Part shown: piece by piece, positions 48,290 through 58,666 of the stretch
Layout: every line of letters begins with the position of its first letter
Numbering within the stretch: the stretch's first letter is position 1
NCBI GenBank assembly: GCA_002104895.1
Contig: MCFG01000119.1
Coordinates: forward strand, 97,953-161,952
From: Anaeromyces robustus
Lineage: Eukaryota; Neocallimastigomycota; Neocallimastigomycetes; Neocallimastigales; Neocallimastigaceae
DNA length: 64,000 nucleotides
Direction of reading: 5' to 3'
Notes under the pieces: model-generated
Seen by the model: only the letters and a program-made list of their open reading frames with translations
Database searches by the model: none
Told to the model about the DNA's origin: nothing
Translations under genes and position numbers: made by a program

Positions 48290-49010
48290 AATGATATATG
48301 TTGTCTTTTGTAGACAACAGAAATGATATCATTCAATAGAGCCACAAATAGCAACAAGAATGGAGATTTTATAAATGTACCAGAATCAGTTTAACACTTA
48401 ATACAAACATTTCCATTCCTTTTTATATGGACAATTGTTAGTTATTTCATTAAAACTAGGTTCTCTTCTACCAATTAAAAAAATATTTCAGTACCTGTTA
48501 ACAATTTTCTATATCCTAAAGTATCAACATTAGAAATACTATTGTTTCCATTATTAAAACTACTATTATAACCTTTAACAATATTATATATTCTATTATC
48601 TACACTAGAGTTATCACTGATCACATATAAATTATTAAAAAAGAATATCTAAATTGGAGAAATGGTTAATACGAAAATTTTTAAATAGGAGACAATTTAA
48701 ACCAATAATCAATTCTTTAATAACTATGGAAATAGCATGGGCCACAATTGGGACAAATGATATCAACCAATTTAGCAGCTTTAGCAACTCTAGCATCAAT
48801 TTTATATCCACATCTTGCCCTAAGTATCCACCTGAAACTTTTGCCATATTTAAGAAATTACAGATTAAGTTTTAAGTAATTTCTTGAATTTTCAAAATTA
48901 TAAGTTTATAAATTTTAGCTTTAATAGATTTATTGCTGTTCATGTCTCCTTCCCTTTAGAAATCCATAATTTCTTTAGAAGAGGATGAAATTATTGTTTA
49001 ATTTATTGAA
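48290..49010 (-). mobile_element. degenerate non-LTR retrotransposon-like C-terminal remnant
   Basis: The minus strand holds one continuous stretch (about 48730-48845) reading FRWILRARCGYKIDARVAKA followed by AKLVDIICPNCG. After a frame change it gives ELIIGLNCLLFKNFRI, later NNGNNSISNVDTLGYRKLL and REPSFNEITNNC. A basic helix followed by a CPNCG zinc-binding motif near the end of the polyprotein is typical of LINE-type elements with a C-terminal Cys/His knuckle. Frameshifts and stops are numerous. Assignment rests on the motif pattern, not on a database hit; another zinc-ribbon protein is possible. Confidence 0.4.
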
Positions 49011-49441
49011 AATATTAATAAAAAACAATTGACTAAAAATAAAAAAAATAAGACATAATGTTTAAGATTATTTTTTAATAATTGATTCCTTTATTTATTA
49101 TTATAAACTTTTTTATATTGTAATTTTATTTTAATTTTTTTTATTATATTTTATTGTTATTATATTTATTATTATTATAATTATTTATATTTATATTTAT
49201 ATTCATATTTATTTTTTTTTTAAAATTTTTTTTATATTTGTTTTATTTACTAATATTTATATTTATATTTATTTTTTAATTATTCTTTTATTTATTTTTA
49301 TTTGTATTTTTATTTTAAATTTTTTTTTATTTTGTTTCATTTTTATTATTATTTTTATTATTATTAATATTTTCATTTACTTCTTTTTATTTCTCTCTAA
49401 TTATTTTTCTATTTTTTATATTTATTTTTATTTATTTTTTT
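49011..49441. other. 3' flank of protease copy E
   Basis: T-rich low-complexity sequence with TTTATATTTATATTTAT runs; partly similar to the 3' flank of relic A (30540-30616). No gene. Confidence 0.55.
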
Positions 49442-52195
49442 TTACTCATATAAATAAAAATCATTTTCAGCAAGTTCATCACATTTATTTTCTGATAATA
49501 ATTTAATACTTTCTTCATAAATTTTAAATGTTCTTAATGTCCTATTATCTATATTATTATTATATTTAACATTACTTTTCATTCTTTCATAATCGTCATT
49601 TAAAATATTTAAATAAGTTTCACGACATTCATCATAGGGACATAAATCATCAATAATAATTTCAGATAATATACCCTTCGTAGCAGCCATTTTATCACTA
49701 TTAAGAATACAATAATCATTTTTAGAAGATGGGTTTCTCATGGCACAGTACATGCTATTTCCTCCTAATTTTGAAAATAATTTTTTAACAACATAAAAAA
49801 TATCTCTATTATCATTGTTTATATTTTTAAAGTATTCGTCTGAATTATTAATTAGTTCAATACAATTACTGGTTCTGTATCTCTTACAAATATTATAACG
49901 TATCTCATTTTTATATAATCTTCTATCATAAATATCACCACTCTTAGATAATTCACTGTCATCAATGAAATTTCCTATTTCACATTCTTGTTCGATTCTT
50001 TCCAATATATATGAATAGGCAATATTTTGATATTCTTCATCATAATCTTTTATAATTGATGGATCGGTGGAAAAACATTGATCACTATATTCTTCAATAC
50101 ATCCATTTTCAATGAAACATTTACCATTATAACTGAAAATGTTGACACAAACACCATCTTTGGAACAACATTCATCTTCTTGACATTTTCTATTACCATT
50201 TTGTTTACCACATTTTTTTGTAGAACAATTACCAAATTCAGATTGACATCCATTTTCAATAAGACATAATTCATCATAATACTTGACACAATTACCATCC
50301 ATAGAACAACATTCATCTTCTTCACATTTATTGTCCTTATCACAAATTCTAATAATATCATCAGGATTAAAAGTATCTTCAGGATCAAAAGTATTTTCAG
50401 GATCATCAGTATAATTATAATCATAACAGTAACCAAATTCAGATTGACATCCATTATCAACATAACAATAATATTCATCATCAGAATCTTCTGAATCAAC
50501 ACAAATACCATATGAAGAACAACATTTTTCACCACATTTATTTTTACCAGAAGAATCATCACATCTTAATTCTCCATATGTAATACGTTTACCATTATTA
50601 GCAAGACGGTTTGGTGTTTCATTATCTAATCCTTTTATAACATCTTTAATAGATAATTCAATTAATTTATTTTTTAGAGATTCAAAATTATATTTAATAT
50701 CGGAATTTTCTGCCATAATAGTAGCTGCTAATCCTGAAACAAAAGGTGCAGCAAATGAAGTACCAAATTCATCAGTAATGGATTTATTATTCTCATTGGT
50801 AACAGTAATCCCGCCTGGTGCGAATAAATCAACACATTCACCATAATTTGAATAATCAACTTTTTCATAAATGCTTTCTAAACTATCATATCTATAATAT
50901 ATATGGTTGAGTGCACCAATAATAATAACACCATCAAGAGCATTATAAATACTATCAACTTCAGTATGACCTTTACAATGATTTTCATTTTCATTACCAG
51001 CAGCGACAATGATAATAATACCATAATCATTTAATTCATTAATCTTATCTTGAATTTCTTTTAAACTGAATGATGCTTCATCTTCATATAAACCACTAGA
51101 AATATTAACAATGGATTTATGTGGTACAGCATGTTGTTTAATATAATCAAAAGCAGAAAGAACATCATAAGTGTAATAATCAATAGCTAAACTATGAAGA
51201 TTAGCTTTCTTAGCAACACCATTAAGAGTACCAATGGCTGAAATAGCAACAGATGTACCATGATTAAAGTCACCGAGAGTAATAGAAATACCTTCATATT
51301 CAATGATACATCTTTTTTCATTTGGAACAGTATGAATATGACCATCAAAGAATATACCATCACATTTAATAATTCTTTCATCTGGTGTTCCAGCATATGT
51401 ATCAAAATTTTCTTCACTTAAAGAAGTATCAAGACCATTATCAATAACATAAATATCAATACCTTTACCAGCTGTAGATGGATAATAATAATTGTTATCA
51501 TATGTAAGACTAGAATTAAATGAAAATTTTCCTTGAGACATCATAGATAAATGTATATTACTAAAAAAATCCAATCCATTTTCTTGAATAGTGACATCTT
51601 TCCATTTAGTTTCGTTTAAAATTTCTTTTTCATTATATTCTTTCATAGCCTTCTTCAATTTTCCAGATTTTCTACAACTAATAACATTTGGTAATGATTT
51701 GATTTCTTCAACTAAAGATTCAGGAATATAAGCAATAACAACATAATAATCAGCAACTGGACAAACATGAATAACTAATTTAGAATCAAATGGAATTAAA
51801 TCTTCTTCTATACTTCTACTCTTTAATGATTTATCATTATTATCATCAGTATTATCAGTGATATCATTATCTGATTCTTTTTCTTTTCTATTATGATTAA
51901 TAAATTTAAATTTTATTTTTTCTCCACGTTTTCTTAATTTTGAAATTTCATTAATTTCTTCAATTTTTTCATCATTCTTTCCATAAACATCTTGATTATC
52001 AATAATTACATCATAAATATCATTCATTCTATCATTTACAAGTTCATTAATTTCTTTTTTATCTTTCTTACTTGCTTTATCATATTCTATAGCTTTTCCC
52101 TTAATAGAAACAAGATAATATTCATTTTCAGCTAAAACATTAATAATAAAATAGTTGAATATTACAACTAATAATAAAAAGAAATAATTTTTCAT
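49442..52195 (-). CDS. secreted subtilisin-like (S8) protease with CBM18-like domains, shortened tail (copy E)
   Basis: Single exon, 917 residues. The N-terminus is as in copy C: signal peptide, propeptide, then Asp252 (YVIDNGLDTS), His312 (FNHGTSVA), Asn401 (VAAGNE) and Ser480 (FGTSFAAPF). Three CBM18-like Cys clusters follow, with a short linker (TFDPEDTFNPDD). It differs from its sisters in blocks. The segment before the active Ser reads GGITVTNENNKSITDEFGTS, the domain after the Cys clusters is strongly divergent (YILERIEQECEIGNF), and the protein stops at DELAENDFYLYE without the basic Asn/Lys tail. Near-identical stretches between the blocks suggest gene conversion. Expected to be a secreted chitin-bound endopeptidase; substrate preference may differ from copy C. 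Confidence 0.92.
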   Translation of the reverse strand: MKNYFFLLLVVIFNYFIINVLAENEYYLVSIKGKAIEYDKASKKDKKEINELVNDRMNDIYDVIIDNQDVYGKNDEKIEEINEISKLRKRGEKIKFKFINHNRKEKESDNDITDNTDDNNDKSLKSRSIEEDLIPFDSKLVIHVCPVADYYVVIAYIPESLVEEIKSLPNVISCRKSGKLKKAMKEYNEKEILNETKWKDVTIQENGLDFFSNIHLSMMSQGKFSFNSSLTYDNNYYYPSTAGKGIDIYVIDNGLDTSLSEENFDTYAGTPDERIIKCDGIFFDGHIHTVPNEKRCIIEYEGISITLGDFNHGTSVAISAIGTLNGVAKKANLHSLAIDYYTYDVLSAFDYIKQHAVPHKSIVNISSGLYEDEASFSLKEIQDKINELNDYGIIIIVAAGNENENHCKGHTEVDSIYNALDGVIIIGALNHIYYRYDSLESIYEKVDYSNYGECVDLFAPGGITVTNENNKSITDEFGTSFAAPFVSGLAATIMAENSDIKYNFESLKNKLIELSIKDVIKGLDNETPNRLANNGKRITYGELRCDDSSGKNKCGEKCCSSYGICVDSEDSDDEYYCYVDNGCQSEFGYCYDYNYTDDPENTFDPEDTFNPDDIIRICDKDNKCEEDECCSMDGNCVKYYDELCLIENGCQSEFGNCSTKKCGKQNGNRKCQEDECCSKDGVCVNIFSYNGKCFIENGCIEEYSDQCFSTDPSIIKDYDEEYQNIAYSYILERIEQECEIGNFIDDSELSKSGDIYDRRLYKNEIRYNICKRYRTSNCIELINNSDEYFKNINNDNRDIFYVVKKLFSKLGGNSMYCAMRNPSSKNDYCILNSDKMAATKGILSEIIIDDLCPYDECRETYLNILNDDYERMKSNVKYNNNIDNRTLRTFKIYEESIKLLSENKCDELAENDFYLYE

Positions 52196-52228
52196 ATTAA
52201 TTTTTTTTAATTAATTAATTAATTAATT

Positions 52229-52291
<63 letters not shown>

Positions 52292-53139
52292 TTTTTATTT
52301 TTTAATATACTTTTTATTATCGATTTTTTTTATTTATTAATTTTTATATTTTATTATTATTTTTTCTTTTTGAAAAAGTTTTAATGAAAAATTAAATAAA
52401 TTAAAAAATGAAAAGAGAAATTTCTTTCTATTTATACTTTTAATTATAATAATAAATAAAATAATATAAAAGAAAGTTTATTTTTTACTTTATTGTAGAA
52501 TAAAACTATTTAATATTAATTAAAATTTTTTTTACTTGTTTCACTTTATTATACTTTATATAATGTATTATATATATATAAAATATAAAAATTGAATATA
52601 GAATTTTTTGTTAAAAAAAAAACAATGAAGTAATACAACAATGAAAAAAAGAAATAGAATAGCTTTTTATTTGTAATAAAAGGTAATGAATTTAGTTATT
52701 AAATTATTATTTAAATATTAAATAATTATTTAAATGATATTTTTCCTTATTATAAAAAATTATAAAAAATAAAAAAATAAATAAGTATATAAAGAAAAAA
52801 GCTAAAATGAAAATTATTTAACTTCATAACATTTATAAGAATAGGGATTTATATAATGCACTAAAATGAGGATATTGAAAAAAAAAAAGATGAGGAAATT
52901 AAAACCGATTTATTAATTATTATATATAGTTTCAAGAAATTATAGATAATATAGTATAATTTTTTAAATAATATTTTTCATTTATATAATTATAAAATTT
53001 AAATTTCTTGAAAATTTTATAAATATAAACATTCAATATTAATTTCAATTCAACTTTAAGTAATTAAAATATAAAAATTCATAATTTAATTGTTCCTTTT
53101 AATAATAATAATAGTATTAATAATAATAATAATAATTAT
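52196..53139. other. upstream region of protease copy E
   Basis: (TTTA)n at 52231-52287, then AT-rich sequence. 52910-52980 has the TATAGATAATATAGTATAATT text also seen upstream of copies B and C. The conserved island of those copies is absent. No gene. Confidence 0.55.
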
Positions 53140-53363
53140 TGACTAGCTTAAACGGTAGAAACTCGAGAGAATATCGTGTTATTATATTATTTATTTAATT
53201 ATTAATTATTTATTCATTTATTTATTTATTACAATTAATTTATTAAGTTAAAGTACACTCGTTTAACATTTGTTTATTACATTAAATTTAAATACATGAT
53301 CAATACATTAAAATAAACTTATTGTACATTAAATTATTTGTAACTTTATTAATTATTCTAACA
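53140..53363 (-). repeat. 3' LTR of the copia element
   Basis: Begins TGACTAGC and ends TTCTAACA on the plus strand, so it has the canonical TG...CA ends (TGTTAGAA...GCTAGTCA in element orientation). Its first 44 plus-strand bases recur at 58623-58666. Confidence 0.88.
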
Positions 53364-53373
53364 TTCCCCCCTC
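53364..53373 (-). other. polypurine tract of the copia element
   Basis: TTCCCCCCTC on the plus strand (GAGGGGGGAA in element orientation), directly against the inner edge of the 3' LTR. This is the expected plus-strand priming site. Confidence 0.85.
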
Positions 53374-53376
53374 AAA

Positions 53377-54366
53377 CTAGTTTTTCTTAGAAAAAACTAT
53401 GTTTGTGAAGTTAGTCATTTTAGTACCATTAACATGTTTTGTCAATATATCTGCTAACATACGTGTAGTGTCAATATAGTATAACTTTACTTTTCCTTTT
53501 TCAATATTGTCCTTGTCAAAGAAATATTTTACAGCTAAGTGTCTTAATTTAGGATTAATTTCATCATTTTCAATATTTCTTAAACTTGCTAGATTGTCAG
53601 TATAGATTTTTATTGGTTTATTAAATTTAAGTAACTCTTGTAATATATTTCTGATCCATAAAATTTTCTTTATGCATTCAGAAGTACTTACATATTCTGC
53701 TTCAGCAGTGGAAGTAGCCACAATAGATTGTTTTTTACTTGCCCAACAAATAGGATTATTACCCATTAAAATTATGTTTCCTGAGGTAGACTTTCTATCT
53801 TTAATATCTCCAGCATAATCAGAGTCAGTATATCCGATTATTTCGCCTTTACCATCATAACAAATTTTGTAGTCTTTAGTAGTATTTAAATATTTAAAGA
53901 TTTGTGTCACCTTATTCCAGTCCGTTATTGTTGGATGTTCCGAATTTCTTGCAGCCTTTCCAACAGCAAAAGTAATATCTGGTCTTGTACATTTTGCCAG
54001 ATAAATTAATGAACCTATGGCACTTTTATAAGAAGTTATATTAAAAGGTTTATTATTTTCTTTTATCAAGTTATCACCTACACACGGTGTATTTGTTTTT
54101 CTAGTATATTTAATATTATATACTTTTAACATTTTTTCTATAAAACCTTTTTGAGATATAAAATATTTGTTATTTAATTTTTCAATTTTAATACCTAATA
54201 TATAGTTAGCTGGTTCAGCTTTTGAAATTTTAAAATTGTTTTTAATTATATCTATTATATCTTTTATTTCATCTTCTTCTCCAGTTATGACCATATCATC
54301 AACATATAAACCAATAATACAAATTAATTTATTGTTTTTGATTTTCTTGAAGATACATTTTTCCAT
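53377..54366 (-). pseudogene. copia reverse transcriptase C-terminal part and RNase H
   Basis: Open for 329 residues. It carries the reverse transcriptase catalytic motif GLYVDDMVITG near residue 20-30, then the copia RNase H landmarks VGSLIYLAKCTRPDITFAVG, DSDYAGDIKDRKSTSG, STAEAEYVSTSE, IYTDNLASL and ADILTKHVNG. It lacks the N-terminal half of the reverse transcriptase, which lies in another frame just upstream. Confidence 0.9.
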
Positions 54367-55451
54367 TGACGACCTGATTGTCTTAGGCCGTACAAAGCTT
54401 TGTTTAACTTCCAGTATCCCCGCCCAAAGTTGGGATCTCCTTGTGGAATTGTAACGTAAATATCGGTATCCAATTCCGCATTGAGATATGCAGCTTTTAT
54501 ATCTAATTGCATAATATCCCAGGAGAATTTTGCAGCAAAAGCAATAATTAATTTCAGGGCATCTATATTTAAAGTAGGGGAATAAGTAAGGTTAAAATCA
54601 ATGCCGTAACGTTGTTTAAAACCACGAGCAACCAATCTTGCCTTCCATTTAATAACATTATTGTTACTATCTCTTTTTAATGTAAAAACCCATTTCGTAG
54701 AAATTAAAGTTTTATTTTTAGGAACAAATTTAACAAAAGTAAAAATTTCATTATTATATAAATTTTGGATTTCATTAGAAATGGCTTGTTTCCATTTTAA
54801 ATGATCTCTACCTGTGATAGCATCATGATAAGTAAATGGAACATCAGTAATAATATTTGCAATAAATCTGTTGTAAATGTTTTCTAAATTTGAATGAGTT
54901 CTTTTATTATTAAAATTAAATTTATTATTTTTCTTTTTATTTAATTTACTCATTTTAATAAAAGCATTATTATATTTATTAAATGGATTTTTATTTGGTA
55001 TATAAAATCTGTTTTTAACAAATATATCTTTTAATTTATTTTTATTTTGTGGAACATTATTATCTTCAATTATTAAAGTTTTGTGACCTTTTGAAAATAT
55101 TGGAGAACTTTTGTTTACATCAAAGTCAACTTTTTGACTTTCTACAATATTTTTATTATCTTGTATATTATGATTTGAATCATTTAAATTATTATTTGTA
55201 TTATTATTGAAATTTGATTTATTTAATATATTATCATTAATACTATCAGATATATTAGCAGTATATTCATTTTGATTAAAATTATTATCATTGTTGTCAA
55301 TGTCTATATCAATATCCATATAATCATTATTATTAATATATTCTTCATTATTATTTAAGGTTTTATTATGTGAAATATTGTCATTTATAATATTTGAATT
55401 ATTTTGTATATTATTATTACTATTAGGTAATATATTATCATTATTCAGCAA
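54324..55451 (-). pseudogene. copia reverse transcriptase N-terminal part
   Basis: Asn-rich leader, then KWKQAISNEIQNL, STKWVFTLKRD, KARLVARGFKQRYGIDF and LDIKAAYLNAELD (first catalytic Asp), up to LNKALYGLRQSGRQW. It then leaves the frame. Compared with the copia family, the residues between this motif and the CIF...YVDD motif of the next fragment are missing (roughly 25-30), together with a frame change. Confidence 0.88.
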
Positions 55452-55543
55452 TATATTATTATTATATTGGTCTGATTTATTAAATTTATTGTTTGATATA
55501 TTATCATTATTAGAATCGTAATTGTTAATATTTACATTATTAT

Positions 55544-56146
55544 TTAATAATTATTTTTCTCAGAATTATAGTTATTAAGGTTTTCATTAATTAATTCATT
55601 TGAACCTAAATTATTATAATTTTCATTAACTGAATTTGAATTATTATTATTTTTATTTTCACTAAAAATTTTTGAACTTAAATTATTATTATTTTGAGTA
55701 TCGCCAGAACTTAAATTAATATTATTTTGATTTTCATTAAATTTTTCTGAACTTAAATTATTATTGTTTTTAGAATCGTTTATTTTATTTTTTGAATGAA
55801 AATTTGAAAAATTTTTATTATTAAAATTTTTTTCATCTAAAATAAAATTATTTTCTAAATTTTCATCGGCCGAGTAGTATTCTTCTTCATTGTTTTCTGG
55901 TCCATTTTCTAAGTCTTTGTCCATAATTTTTATATCCCTTTGTTCTTCTTTGTCCGGTGAATTATTCGGTGTAAAAATTTTTTCTTGTTTCTTATTTGAA
56001 TTTTCGGTATTTTTATCGTTATCCTCGTGATTTGATTCATTTTTATTTACAAAATTATTTTTATTGTTTACAAAATAAAAATTTTTATTAATATTTTCGT
56101 ATTTACTGAAGTTGAAATCAAACCTTAAGAACGATGGATAGTCCAT
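55544..56146 (-). pseudogene. copia spacer region between integrase and reverse transcriptase
   Basis: Asn/Ser/Glu-rich low-complexity frame of 200 residues. It is in the same frame as the Gag-IN fragment, from which it is parted by one TGA (56210-56212), and in a different frame from the reverse transcriptase fragment. It corresponds to the variable C-terminal extension of copia integrases. Confidence 0.75.
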
Positions 56147-56209
56147 ATTATTTTTAGCTGAATTAGATAGAGAAATATCTGCTGGTTCGTCTTCTAAGCA
56201 GAATATTTC

Positions 56210-58582
56210 TCACACATTATTAATTTTATAGTTATTATAGTCCATGACTAAATAACTATGCGTTTGTTCATTGAAACCTAAAAATATTCCTTTCAATGAA
56301 TTTTCTTTAAATTTTGTTTTGTTCTGGTTGTAATTTTTGTAATATGTAATACAACCAAAAGTTTTTAAATGGTCAATTTTTACTTTATGACCATAAAATT
56401 TTTCATCAGGTATGTTATTCTGAGAAATTTGATGTGGAGTTTTGTTGTATAAATAATTTGCATATAATACAGCAAAATCCCAAAAATTCTCAGAAAGTTT
56501 ACTCCAGTATAATAATGTTTTAGAGCAGGAAATTAAAGTTTGATTAAATCTCTCTGCGATACCATTATTTTCTGGACTATATGGAGGCGAATATAATTTT
56601 ATAATGCCATTTTCTTCACAAAATTTAATTATTTTGTTATTTTTATATTCTTTGGCATTATCTGATTTAAATACTTTAACTTTTTTATCTTTAAAAAAAT
56701 TATTTAAATATTTTAATACATTAATAATTTTTTCTATCGCCTCACTTTTCTTTCTCATTAAATATATCCAACTTTTGTGAGTATATTCATCTATAAACGT
56801 AATAATATATCTCATACCATTGTATGAGTCATTAATAGGGCCAATAATATCAGAATGGATAACTTCTAAAGTATCCATTGCTTTTGGCGTTTCTTTGTTA
56901 TGAGGTTTCCTTTTCATTTTAGATATTTTGCAATCTTTACGCAAAATATCTTTAACTTTATGAATATTTAAATATTCATTTAAATTTTCTATATAATAAT
57001 GTCCTAAACGTCTATGCCAGATTAATTTACTATTGTAATCTAGTATATTTACGTTTAAAACATATCTTTTAATATTTTCTTTAATATTATTACAGTGAGT
57101 AGCTGTAATAATAATTTCATTATTATTGTTTGAATGAAAAGTTCCTATATTATGAAAATTTTTATCAAACAATAATAGTTTAGGTCTATAATCAGTGGAA
57201 TTTTCAATTAGCGCTTTAATATTAATTTTAGCTAACTCAATTCCACTAATAATATTTCTAGAAACCTCTTTTGAATATAGAACCCTTTTTAATATTATTT
57301 TATTTGCATTTATCATGAAGTGAAACTCTCCATGGCCCTCAAATGTGCATGAAGTATTATTAGCACATTTTAATACTATTTTTTCTTCTTTATAGTTAAT
57401 TAGTAAGCTTTTATTATTAGTTAAGTGTTCACCGGCACCTGAATCATATAACCAATATGATTTTTCAATGTTATTTTTATCTGACACTTTAAACTTATTC
57501 GATAAGTTAATTGCACACAGTTTTTTAATGTATTTTTTAATCTTTAAATTTTTATTTAATTTTTCTTTGTTATTTACATTGTTATTAGAAAAGTTTTTAT
57601 CTTTTTTATTTTTAACATTATAAATTTCATCTTCATCATCAAAATACATTGTTTTAATATCATTAAAATCAAAATTTGAATTATAATAATCATTAATATC
57701 GTATTTTGATGATTTACCGATGAAATTTGCGCCCTTTTTATTTTGTTTATTATTTTTATAATTATTATTATTATTATTATATTGTTTTGTGTTTTCTAAA
57801 TATTTGTTAAATTTACTATTTTTATTTTTAATATTATACCAGCACTCTTTAGTATTGTGATTGTTCATGTCACAAATATGACAGTGCTTGGTAATTCTTG
57901 GGTTTTTAATATTAAATTTATTATTATTATTGTTATTATGATGATGATTGTTATTTTTCTTTATATGATCTATTTCCATTGGATCATCATCATCATATTT
58001 GTTATATTTCCAACCTTTTATATAAGCCCTTTTCTTGAGGTCGAAATCAATTTGGTCGTAGAGTGAGTCAAAAGTGTCTAATTCTTTAAAGACGAATTTA
58101 TCTGTATATTCTCTTGGAAGAGCTCTATACAGATATTTAACCTTTTCTTCATCGGATATTTTTAATTCTGAATCATCCATGACTTTAAAAATATCCTTCA
58201 TTTGGTCCAAGACATCCATAATCTCTTCTTCCTTGGAGGTAGATAAAGAATTTAATCTGGATATCCAATAAGCTGTGTCATTTTTATCTCCGCCATATTT
58301 TCTTTTTAATTTTGATAATATCTGGTAGGCGGATACTATTCCAGCCACTTCTTTGTGTATGGCTGGTGTAATTGAATAAAGGATTATTGATCTTGCTTTT
58401 GCGTTATTGATAAGCAATGCTAATTGTTCTGGGGTTGGCTTATTAATATCAATATCCTTTATTAAATCTTCTTTCATATATTTTAATACATTTTCTTTTT
58501 GAAATTCGGTACTTAAATAATCAAACCATAAAATGTAGTTTGAAGTACCTTTTAATTTTATAAGAGCGTTGTTGTTGCTCAT
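56210..58582 (-). pseudogene. copia Gag, protease and integrase fragment
   Basis: Open for 790 residues from MSNNNALIKL. Gag is followed by a CX2CX4HX4C zinc knuckle at 234-247 (CHICDMNNHNTKEC). The protease motif DSGA is at 380-383 (YWLYDSGAGEHL) and the GAG-pre-integrase HH near 523-528 (WHRRLGH). The integrase triad is D578 (HSDIIGP), D641 (KSDNAKEY) and E677 (ENNGIAERFN), with D35E spacing. A TGA then stops it inside the integrase C-terminal region. All catalytic residues up to there are intact. The start is 37 bases inside the 5' LTR stub. Confidence 0.9.
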
Positions 58583-58622
58583 TGTTTAATTATTCTCTCA
58601 AGATTTGAGACTCTTAATCTAT

Positions 58623-58666
58623 TGACTAGCTTAAACGGTAGAAACTCGAGAGAATATCGTGTTATT
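58623..58666 (-). repeat. 5' LTR stub of the copia element
   Basis: 44 bases identical to one end of the 3' LTR (TGACTAGCTTAAACGGTAGA through CGTGTTATT). Beyond 58666 the match stops, so about 180 bases of this LTR, including its promoter part, are missing. The primer-binding site should start just inside, near 58600-58622, but its tRNA is not recognised. Confidence 0.85.

Larger units (their letters stand above)
53140..58666 (-). mobile_element. defective Ty1/copia LTR retrotransposon
   Basis: Element order on the minus strand: 5' LTR stub, Gag with zinc knuckle, protease, integrase, spacer region rich in Asn, reverse transcriptase, RNase H, polypurine tract, 3' LTR. Integrase before reverse transcriptase defines the copia superfamily. 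The 3' LTR is complete, but only the last 44 bases of the 5' LTR remain, and the polyprotein is interrupted by an in-frame stop, a frameshift, and a deletion with frameshift in the reverse transcriptase. No target-site duplication can be seen, as expected after 5' truncation. The element cannot move on its own in this state. Confidence 0.92.

Noticed and set aside
48654-48875. Plus-strand frame overlapping the LINE-like remnant
   Set aside because: The minus strand carries the CPNCG and basic-helix text; the plus frame has no motif.
53137-53183. The 47-bp terminal direct repeat as the entire LTR of the copia element
   Set aside because: The polypurine tract and TG...CA ends show a 224-bp 3' LTR; the short match only reflects truncation of the 5' LTR.
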